The notes under the pieces are model-generated. The model ran no database searches. It worked only from the letters and a program-made list of their open reading frames with translations, and was not told the origin of the DNA. A DNA stretch of 64,000 nucleotides from Bradyrhizobium japonicum USDA 6 (lineage in GTDB: Bacteria; Pseudomonadota; Alphaproteobacteria; Rhizobiales; Xanthobacteraceae), in NCBI RefSeq assembly GCF_000284375.1, contig NC_017249.1:5310001-5374000 (forward strand), in the 5' to 3' direction. Made by a program: the position numbers and the translations under genes. Position 1 is the stretch's first letter. Each line of letters begins with the position of its first letter. Shown here piece by piece: positions 57,386-64,000 of the stretch.

Positions 57386-59070
57386 TTACTGTGGCTTCAG
57401 GCGCTCGATCTCACCAAGTCGCTTCAAAGCCGCCTGCTGTCGGAGCAAGCCGTAATTGATACCGCTCGCATTCAGCGAGCTGCCTTCCTGGAAGGGGAAG
57501 TCGTTGAAGTCGGCGAAGAACTCCTTGATCTTCCCTTGTACGGGCACGATCAGCCACATGTTCTGAGCCAGGAACTGGATGGCTCCTCCGCCTTCCTCCA
57601 TGCCTCGCTCGTAAGGATCCATGCGCAAGTTTGCGATTAGCGCCCACGAGGGCACCTCGCGGGTTGCGGTCGCAATGTTTCCCTTGGAAGCTATTGCAAA
57701 GCTCAACTTCCAATCGTTCCACCTGATGGCATTGAGATTGCCGCCCTGGTCGAAGTAGTAGAGCGCGTCCCGCGGCGGCGTGGTTGTCTCACCCTTGAAA
57801 AAGGGCAGGAAGTTATAGCCGTCGAGATGGACCTTGAAGTTCTTCCCGTTGGCGGTGAAACCCGCCTTCATCTTCTCCTTGATGTCCGGAATTCCGGCCG
57901 CGGCACACAGCGTCGGGAACCAGTCGATCAGCGAGATAATCTCATTGTATTGCGTGCCCGGCTTAACCACGCCCGGCCAGCGCACCATCATCGGGATGCG
58001 CATGCCGCCCTCCCACGTCGTGCCTTTCTCGCCGTGGAAGGGAGTTTGCGCGCCGTCGGGCCACAGTGCCAGTTCGGCGCCGTTATCCGTGGTGTAGAGA
58101 ACGATGGTGTTGTCGGCGATGCCGAGGTCGTCGAGCTGCTTCAGCAACTCACCGACCATTCCATCGTGCTCCACCATGCCGTCAGCATGGATGCCCTTAC
58201 CGGTCTTGCCGAGCGATTCCTTCTTCAGGTGCGTGAAGACGTGCATGCGCGTGGAGTTGAACCAGACGAAGAACGGCCGGTTCGCCTTCGCCTGCCGGTC
58301 AATGAAGTCCTTCGCGCCGCCGAGGAACTCCTCGTCCACGGTCGGCATGCGCGCGGTGTTGAGCGGGCCCGTGTCCTCGATCTTTCCGTCCGCGGTCGAT
58401 TTGATCACGCCCCGCGGCCCGAACTGCTTCCGGAAATTGGGATCCTTCGGATAGAAATAGCCTTCCGGCTCCTCTTCCGCATTGAGGTGATAGAGATTGC
58501 CGAAGAATTCGTCGAAGCCATGCTTGGTTGGCAGATGTTCGTCGCGGTCGCCGAGATGGTTCTTGCCGAACTGGCCAGTGGCGTAGCCCTGCGTCTTCAT
58601 CACGTCGGCGATCGTCGGCATCCAATCCTGGATGCCATGGGGATCGCCGGGCATGCCGATGGTGAGGAGGCCGGTCCGGAACGGCTCCTGGCCCAGGATG
58701 AACGAGGCGCGGCCGGCCGTGCAGCTTTGCTGGCCGTAGGAGTCGGTGAAGATGGCTCCTTCGCGCGCGATGCGGTCGATGTTGGGCGTGCGATAGCCCA
58801 TCATACCCATGGTATAGGCGCTGATCTGGGGAATGCCGATGTCGTCGCCGAAGATGACGAGAATGTTGGGCTTGCGGCCTGCCGCGGGCGCTGCAGCCGG
58901 CGCCCCGAAGGGGCCGCCTTCTGAGCCTGCGCCAGTGCCTGCGATGTCAGCGCCGCTGTAGCGACGATCGACGATGTACCAAGCAGCACGGCGCGGCGAT
59001 GAATCGCCGATTGGTCGCCACAGGTGGAATCGGCAACGGCATTATTCTGCTTCTTCGTCTCGTTGGTCAT
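57386..59070 (-). pseudogene. Tat-exported arylsulfatase with a frameshift after the signal peptide
   Basis: The catalytic part (57386-58810 and upstream in the same frame) is a type I sulfatase: metal aspartates in FGDDIGIPQI, formylglycine motif SCTAGRASF (a C-x-A-x-R variant), metal site TTDNGAELALW. The N-terminal part (59070 to about 58905) is in another frame and encodes a twin-arginine signal (HRRAVLLG...TAALTSQALAQA). The two frames join if one G is added to the G4 run at 58903-58906, giving ...KAAPSGAPAAAPAAGRKPNI. As given, the exported enzyme cannot be made, unless the sequence is in error. A start inside the catalytic part (58810) would give a cytoplasmic form lacking the first metal site. 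Confidence 0.85.
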
Positions 59071-59161
59071 TCGACGCTCCCTGATTTATTCGATCTTGGT
59101 TGTCGTGGATGAGGGCGAATCTAGATCGTCCGTTCCGTCTGAGTGACCTCCTGTGTTTTGC

Positions 59162-60556
59162 TTATCTCGCTGGCTTTCGATACGCGGCGACCTTCGGGGT
59201 CCCGAGCGGGTTCAAAGACGGGGGCAGACCTGTCGTGGCCCGGCTTCCGGCGCGTGGGCGCAGCCTGCGGCGGGCGGCGGCCACGCGGTGCAGCAGCCGG
59301 CGTGGAGACCAACGAGCCGGATTGTGCCGATTTCCGAACAACTCGCTCTCGATCGCATCAAGCTGGCGGTCGAGTTCCGGATCGCGTGCGACGGCCTTGA
59401 AAGCTCCAGCCGTGATTGGAGGCTGCGTCGCGTTGAGATGTGACAGCCATTCAAGCAGCGCGAAATAAGACGCCTTTGCGTCGCGATGGCGGATCGCACG
59501 GCGCAGCCGGCTGAAAGCAAACGCCTCCGACTGAAGATAGGCCTGGTGCCGACGATGAAGACTGGCCGAAGCGCGACGTGCCACACGAGGCGCAAACCAA
59601 GCGATCCCGGCCGTGGCGGCTACCACAAGCAGGGCCGTCAGCCAGTGGTCGAAGATAAAGTCGACGATGCCATCCCACGTCCACCGTCGAGCTGATTGGT
59701 TCGAAGCAGCTGGACCTGCCGCCACCGAGGTCGCAATGCCCTTAAGAGGCACAGCCTCGAGATGAACCTGCTCGACCTTGCCGCTACCGACGTTCCACCA
59801 GCCGATATCGATGGACGGCAGCGCATAATCACCTGCCCGCTCCACCATATAAGTTGCGGAATCGACGCGGGTCGACGTCATGACGTCGGAGGGCCCGTCG
59901 ATCCTGTCCTCGAGCGTCGGCTGCGCCGGATAAAGCTTCAAGCCATCGACGGGAGGGAATTGCTGCGGCGGCAGCAGCATCGCCGGCGTGCCTTCCGCCC
60001 GGATCGTGATGGTACGCGTGACGGCATCGCCAGGCTTGAGCGGATCGGACGAACGCTTGATGTCCTGCACGACGGTCAGGCTGTTGGCCGATACGAACGG
60101 GTGAAGCGAGCCTGCCGCCTCCGGGATGAAGGCTTCGAACGACACACGTGGCAGCGCGACGGCCACCTCGCGCGTGGCTGGCGGCTCGGCCGCATATTTG
60201 ATCCTGACGCTCTGGCCGGCGACGGCGTAGGAGCCCGGCTCCTGCGGCGAGATCGCATATTCGAAGCGCACGCCGGCATAAGGCAGGCCATCCCGCTGCT
60301 CGCTGGTATTGACGCTCTGCAATTGCCGCGTCACCGCGTTGCGTACCTGAAATTCCGGTAGTTCGGGCGGCGACGTCATGTAGTTCGGCGCGAGGACCAG
60401 GACACTCAGCGTGGTCTTCTGCCCGACCACGACCCGCGACGGGTCGATCGTGACCTGCACGATCGGCTCGAGGGCCACCGATTGCTGCGCATACACATCC
60501 GGCGACGGGAGCGCGCCGCCAAGCAGCAAGGCGATGAAGCCGATCCAAACTCTCAC
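59162..60556 (-). CDS. BatD-like protein
   Basis: The 464-residue protein has a signal peptide (VWIGFIALLLGGALPSPDVYA), two Ig-like/BatD repeats (VTIDPSRVVVGQKTTLSVLV; RTITIRAEGTPAMLLPPQQF), one membrane helix at about 300-320 (WLTALLVVAATAGIAWF) and a basic cytoplasmic tail. It matches BatD of the Bacteroides aerotolerance type clusters. The GTG start overlaps the preceding BatB stop by four bases (GTGA). It is the last gene of the cluster. Confidence 0.85.
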   Translation of the reverse strand: MRVWIGFIALLLGGALPSPDVYAQQSVALEPIVQVTIDPSRVVVGQKTTLSVLVLAPNYMTSPPELPEFQVRNAVTRQLQSVNTSEQRDGLPYAGVRFEYAISPQEPGSYAVAGQSVRIKYAAEPPATREVAVALPRVSFEAFIPEAAGSLHPFVSANSLTVVQDIKRSSDPLKPGDAVTRTITIRAEGTPAMLLPPQQFPPVDGLKLYPAQPTLEDRIDGPSDVMTSTRVDSATYMVERAGDYALPSIDIGWWNVGSGKVEQVHLEAVPLKGIATSVAAGPAASNQSARRWTWDGIVDFIFDHWLTALLVVAATAGIAWFAPRVARRASASLHRRHQAYLQSEAFAFSRLRRAIRHRDAKASYFALLEWLSHLNATQPPITAGAFKAVARDPELDRQLDAIESELFGNRHNPARWSPRRLLHRVAAARRRLRPRAGSRATTGLPPSLNPLGTPKVAAYRKPAR

Positions 60557-61566
60557 TGCGGCGCCCTCCCCTGTGTCGGAGCGGTCGCCTGGATCGCAAA
60601 TTTCAGTTTGAGGAAATCCGCCGGCGAGGTCTGGACCTGACGCATCCAGGCCTCGGCTGCGCCGGCAGTGGTGACGTCCTGCGGCGTGACAGTGATCTTC
60701 TTGCCGCCTTTCTGATTGGGATCGACGCGCATCTCGTCGGCCTTCTCATCCGGCGGTGCAGGGTCATCCTGCTCCTGCTTGCGTCGCTTGGCTTCACGCG
60801 CATCCAGCGCCGCCTGAACGATGGCACGGTTCGTCTTCGCGGCGGCGTTGCCCGGCTGCGCCTTGAGCACCTCATCATAGGTCTTGAGCGCTTTCTCATA
60901 AGCGTGGTTCTGCGCCTGCGCGTTGCCGAGCGCGAATTTTCCCTCGATCGTGTCAACGCGCGAAAATTCCTCAGCAGCGGCGAGAAAATCGTACGCGCGG
61001 TATGCCGAGATGCCGCGCCACATCGGATCGGCGAATTTCGTTTTCGCGGCGGCATAGTCGCCACGGTCAAATGCGAGTCGTCCCTGCTGATCCGGCGTCA
61101 GCCAAAGATTAGTAAAGCGCGATGGCTCTTCGGCCCTCGAGGCGCTGGCGTGCGTCACGATGAAGAGAGCCAGGATCCACGCCACTGTCGTACCGCGCCG
61201 GAACCAGAGCAGACTCAGCAGCGCCAGCGGCGGCAGCAGCCAATAGCCTTCATCCCGCCATTGCGTGCCGAACGCATCGCCCTGGGCGGCCTGGAAGCGC
61301 GTCTCGATCCGACGCTCCAGTCGTACGATGTCCGAGCCGTCGATACTGACCCGGATGACGTCCGCGCCGACCGGCAGCGCCGTTGTGTCCGGGCTGACCG
61401 CGAGTATGACGAGACCATTGCGGCCGGCCGCTTGCCGGACCGTGGCCGCATCCGCGGTCCCGAGATCGTCCGCGACCAGCAGGACCGTTCCGGGGACTGG
61501 TTCGGCCGCCAGCGCGTCGGCCGCCAGTGTGACGGCACTCGCAACGTTCTTGCCGTCCGCCGGCAT
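60553..61566 (-). CDS. BatB second fragment with TPR repeats (split from VWA part by a frameshift)
   Basis: This part holds the second half of a VWA domain (TVLLVADDLGTADAATVRQ), membrane helices (LLPPLALLSLLWF; VAWILALFIVTHA) and a TPR region (GRLAFDRGDYAAAKTKF; YEKALKTYDEVLKAQPGNA). As a free reading frame it begins at ATG 61566, sharing TGATG with the stop of the upstream fragment, but the break falls inside the VWA fold, so it belongs with that fragment as one BatB-BatC type protein. An extra G in the G4 run at 61569-61572 would join the two. Confidence 0.75.
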   Translation of the reverse strand: MPADGKNVASAVTLAADALAAEPVPGTVLLVADDLGTADAATVRQAAGRNGLVILAVSPDTTALPVGADVIRVSIDGSDIVRLERRIETRFQAAQGDAFGTQWRDEGYWLLPPLALLSLLWFRRGTTVAWILALFIVTHASASRAEEPSRFTNLWLTPDQQGRLAFDRGDYAAAKTKFADPMWRGISAYRAYDFLAAAEEFSRVDTIEGKFALGNAQAQNHAYEKALKTYDEVLKAQPGNAAAKTNRAIVQAALDAREAKRRKQEQDDPAPPDEKADEMRVDPNQKGGKKITVTPQDVTTAGAAEAWMRQVQTSPADFLKLKFAIQATAPTQGRAPQ

Positions 61567-62075
61567 CACCCCGGCCCAAGCGCGGCCAGAAATGGCTCGA
61601 TCACGGAGCGGTCGTCGGTCGGCGGCATCACCAGATGCGCGGTTCCCGCAAAGGCCACGAGCCCGGTCCTGGCGCCCGCGCGGGCCGCAAGCAGGTCCCG
61701 GATCTTCTGCTTGGCGCGCTCGAGGCGCGAGGGCGCCACATCGGTCTCGTTCATCGACGATCCGACTGCGAGCGCAATCATCAACGGCGCCTTGTCTTCG
61801 ACGAAGGGCGGAAGCTCGCGGCGCCAGGTCGGACCGGACAGACCGATGATGCCGAGCATCATGCCGGCCGCTACGAGATAGACCGGGTTGACGTAACGTC
61901 CTTGTTCCGGCCGCACGATGAGATGCGTCAACAGATGCGGCGCGATCACGCCACCCCATTGCGCGCGCACGTCCTGCCGGCGAAGCAGCACCGCAAACAC
62001 GACAGCGAGCGGGATCAGCGCGAGCAGCCAGAGCGGGCGCAAGAGATGGAAGGACATCGTTGCCGCGTCACGCAT
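61566..62075 (-). CDS. BatB-like VWA protein, first fragment
   Basis: The roughly 169-residue fragment starts with two membrane helices (LLRPLWLLALIPLAVVFAVL; PVYLVAAGMMLGIIGLSG) and the first half of a VWA domain. The MIDAS motif, D-x-S-x-S in active forms, reads AVGSSM here, so metal binding is doubtful. The frame ends ...EPFLAALGPG and a TGA; the continuation follows in the next frame. The ATG chosen has GGAG eight bases upstream and overlaps the BatA stop by eight bases. Confidence 0.75.
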   Translation of the reverse strand: MRDAATMSFHLLRPLWLLALIPLAVVFAVLLRRQDVRAQWGGVIAPHLLTHLIVRPEQGRYVNPVYLVAAGMMLGIIGLSGPTWRRELPPFVEDKAPLMIALAVGSSMNETDVAPSRLERAKQKIRDLLAARAGARTGLVAFAGTAHLVMPPTDDRSVIEPFLAALGPG

Positions 62076-63066
62076 GGCTGACGCTCCGCATCCGGCGCCA
62101 CTCGCTGCCGAGCAGGAGCCAAAGCCACAACAGCAGACCGATCGCGATGGCCAGGCCGAACGGCCATTGAAACAGCGGCAGCTTCGGCCGCCATGACAGG
62201 GTCTGAAGCTTGGCCGGCGCGAGGCGGTCGATGTCGGCATAGATCGCCTGCAGCTGCGCGCCATCCTCGGCGCGGAAGAAGTGCCCACCGGTGGTGTCCG
62301 CGACATGCTGCAAGACGGCGAGGTCGACGCGGTTCTCGCCTGAGGCTGCGGGATCGCCGACCCCGATGGTGTAGACCGTGACATCGTTCTGGCGAGCGAT
62401 GTCGGCGGCGTGCTCGGGCGGCACCCGGCTCGCCGTATCGTTGCCGTCGGTCAGCAGGATCAGGAGCTTCTGCTTCGCAGTGCTGGCTGCAAATGTCTTG
62501 ATGGCAAGCCCGATTGTATCGCCGATCGCCGTCTGCTGGCCGGCCATGCCGACCCCTGCCTGATCGAGCAATTGCTGCGCCGTCTGGAGGTCTTGCGTGA
62601 AGGGCACCTGCACATAGGCCCTGGTGCCGAACAGGATCAGAGCGACACGGTCGCCCTTGCGGCGGGCGATGAAGTCTCTGACCACGCGCTTGACGCCGTC
62701 GAGACGGGTGAGCGTCGTGCCGTCCGAGGCCTTGAAATCGCGCTGGTCCATCGATCCCGAGATGTCGATCGCCAGGATCAGATCGCGCGCGGACACCTCG
62801 CGCGTCACCGCGTCGCCGACCCATTGCGGCCGGGCCAGCGCCACAACCAGCAGCGTCCAGATGGCCGCAGCCGCGATCATCTGGACGGCGCGGCGTTCGA
62901 GCACAACCGCGCCGCGCTGCGGCGTCTGCCCGGTTGCCGCCGCCAACCTGTCGAAGAACGGCACCTGGATCGAGGCCTGCCGCGCCCGGTATGGCGGCAG
63001 CAGCCACCACGCCAGGACCGGCAGCGGCAACAGCAGGAGCAGCCATGGCCAGGCGAACTCAAGCAT
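62068..63066 (-). CDS. BatA-like VWA-domain membrane protein
   Basis: The 332-residue protein begins with MLEFAWPWLLLLLPLPVLAW, a helix, then PPYRARQA and a second helix (AAAAIWTLLVVALARP), a VWA domain with intact MIDAS (LAIDISGSMDQ; FGTRAYVQVPFT; LLILLTDGND) and a C-terminal helix (GLAIAIGLLLWLWLLL). BatA proteins act in envelope stress or with MoxR ATPases. In the sequence as given the frame continues upstream into the DUF4381 part without a stop; I place the start at the internal ATG since this is the usual start of the family. Confidence 0.85.
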   Translation of the reverse strand: MLEFAWPWLLLLLPLPVLAWWLLPPYRARQASIQVPFFDRLAAATGQTPQRGAVVLERRAVQMIAAAAIWTLLVVALARPQWVGDAVTREVSARDLILAIDISGSMDQRDFKASDGTTLTRLDGVKRVVRDFIARRKGDRVALILFGTRAYVQVPFTQDLQTAQQLLDQAGVGMAGQQTAIGDTIGLAIKTFAASTAKQKLLILLTDGNDTASRVPPEHAADIARQNDVTVYTIGVGDPAASGENRVDLAVLQHVADTTGGHFFRAEDGAQLQAIYADIDRLAPAKLQTLSWRPKLPLFQWPFGLAIAIGLLLWLWLLLGSEWRRMRSVSHA

Positions 63067-63549
63067 GATGCCCCCGATCCAGCGGCGCACGAGACGAACC
63101 AGCGATTGCAGCTCGGCGCCATCAGGCGGAATTTGCTGGTAAGGCCCGCTCGCGAGTAGGCGCCCCACGCCGTGAGAAAACTCCTCGCCGCCATAGCTGC
63201 GATCGAGGAAGGCCAGCCATGCCGTACCGACCAGTGGTGCCACTTGCTCGCGCGGAAAGGCCGCGAGCGCCGTTCGCCGCACCAGCAAGGTCAACTTCGA
63301 CAACAGCTCCGACGGCATCGGGTTGCGCGCCTGCTCGATGCTATGAAGCTCCGCGAGCGCTTCGCGGCGATAGCGGTTGACACGGCGCTGATGCGCCACG
63401 CGCCACACGGTAGCGCAGATGGCCGTGAGCAGCAGGGCGATCGCAAGCCTCGCCTCCCAGGTCTGTGGCCAGAGGCTGACCTCGCGCGGCAGCGGAACGT
63501 CGATCAGACCGGCCACGGGGTCGGCAGTCACGGATGGAGCCTCAGCCAA
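63067..63549 (-). CDS. DUF4381-type protein, reading frame fused to BatA
   Basis: About 160 residues with one membrane helix (LAIALLLTAICATVWRVAH) and a conserved cytoplasmic part (RYRREALAELHSIEQARN; PFPREQ-like region AFPREQVAPLVGTAWLAFL). It begins at TTG with GGAGG eight bases upstream, overlapping the DUF58 stop by eight bases. In the sequence given it runs into BatA (RRWIGGIMLEF). One extra base near 63075-63076 would give the ending RRWIRGHHA and a TGA overlapping the BatA ATG by eight bases, the normal gene arrangement. Confidence 0.7.
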
Positions 63550-64000
63550 GGGCCGCCTCCGCCAGGTTATGCGGGGCCGCGCGGCCACGACCGGCCGGCA
63601 GACCACCAAGAAGACGCCGAAGCTGAGCAGCGGTGTCCTCCGCCGCGCTCAGCGGCAGCACGGGAATTCCGAGCTCGCGCGTCCAGTCGAAGATGCTCTT
63701 CAGGCGGTCCCGGGTGAGCTGCGATACGCTCTTGCGGACGCTGTCGCGGCCGACATCGAGCCGGATCTGCAACTCGCCATCGGTCACGGTCATGCTGGCC
63801 GACGGTGGCAGATCGCTTTGCAGGGGATCATGGACCATCGCAGCGACAACGTCATTGTGCCGCGCCAGCGCGGCGACCATATCGCGCGTTGCAGCGTCCG
63901 CGCCGTCGAAATCGCTGATGATGATCACGGCGGCATCGTGCGGTGCCCGCCGCCTTGCATGATCGAGCGCTGTGTTGAGCATCGTCGGCGCGGATACCAG
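63542..64000 (-). CDS. DUF58-domain protein, C-terminal part
   Basis: The last 152 codons of a gene that continues past the right edge. It has the VWA-like DUF58 pattern (AAVIIISDFDGADAATRDMV; VLPLSAAEDTAAQLRRLLGG). DUF58 proteins with MoxR ATPases are standard upstream members of Bat clusters. The stop overlaps the following DUF4381 start. Confidence 0.85.
   Translation of the reverse strand: MVSAPTMLNTALDHARRRAPHDAAVIIISDFDGADAATRDMVAALARHNDVVAAMVHDPLQSDLPPSASMTVTDGELQIRLDVGRDSVRKSVSQLTRDRLKSIFDWTRELGIPVLPLSAAEDTAAQLRRLLGGLPAGRGRAAPHNLAEAALG

Noticed and set aside
58810..59070. Programmed ribosomal frameshift in the arylsulfatase
   Set aside because: No slippery heptamer with downstream pseudoknot is evident, and there is no known precedent in this family.
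62068..63609. A single 513-residue DUF4381-VWA protein
   Set aside because: The families are normally separate genes; internal start and overlap geometry favour two genes with one lost base, though a true fusion cannot be excluded.

Overview
The window looks like chromosomal DNA of a Bradyrhizobium-type alphaproteobacterium (Nitrobacteraceae/Rhizobiales). The evidence is high G+C, the block dusB-ntrB-ntrC-ntrY-ntrX-hfq-hflX, a fused ispDF gene, a PopZ homologue, many TonB, Bug and DUF1254 type genes, and short palindromic repeats of the kind scattered through Bradyrhizobium genomes. I saw no rRNA, tRNA, CRISPR array, prophage, transposase or insertion sequence. The species call is an inference from gene content.

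Region 1 (1-8.7 kb) is accessory and catabolic: a truncated permease, a DUF1097 membrane protein and an alpha/beta hydrolase on the minus strand, divergent from a LysR regulator and a Bug/TctC binding protein. The LysR/hydrolase gap holds two clean inverted repeats. An unknown secreted protein follows, then a siderophore-uptake pair (TonB receptor and PepSY membrane protein). Region 2 (9-15.6 kb) runs on the minus strand: NylB-like serine hydrolase, copper amine oxidase, a 152-residue unknown and a DyP peroxidase, with a divergent AraC regulator. It reads as amide/amine breakdown with possible use of the peroxide made. Region 3 (15.6-22.6 kb) has the methionine ABC importer metN-metI-metQ with a structured metN leader, a DASS anion transporter, an enoyl-CoA hydratase and a cobalt-type nitrile hydratase operon with its accessory gene.

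Region 4 (22.8-37.7 kb) is mostly core: queC, mazG, a DUF2278 protein, hflX-hfq, the two nitrogen two-component systems NtrYX and NtrBC with dusB, ispDF and cinA. A 59-codon gene converges on cinA across a 16-bp perfect hairpin. Region 5 (38.4-43.5 kb) is a six-gene respiratory operon for a B-family (ba3-type) heme-copper oxidase. It includes a 58-residue subunit and three multi-heme cytochromes c. Region 6 (43.6-52.6 kb) is core again: lipA with a COQ10-like gene, mpg, valS, popZ, tolC and pcm.

Region 7 (53-64 kb) is accessory: two DUF1254/DUF1214 secreted proteins, a DUF3302/HlyD pair, an Arg-Gly repeat protein, a Tat-exported arylsulfatase and a MoxR/Bat-type cluster (DUF58, DUF4381, BatA, BatB-TPR, BatD). 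Three reading frames here look shifted by one base at G/C runs: the arylsulfatase is split from its signal peptide, the BatB domain is split, and DUF4381 is fused to BatA. A fourth possible case is a small frame near 52.9 kb. Either this end of the sequence carries homopolymer errors or the genes are decaying. This is the most important caution for anyone using the annotation.
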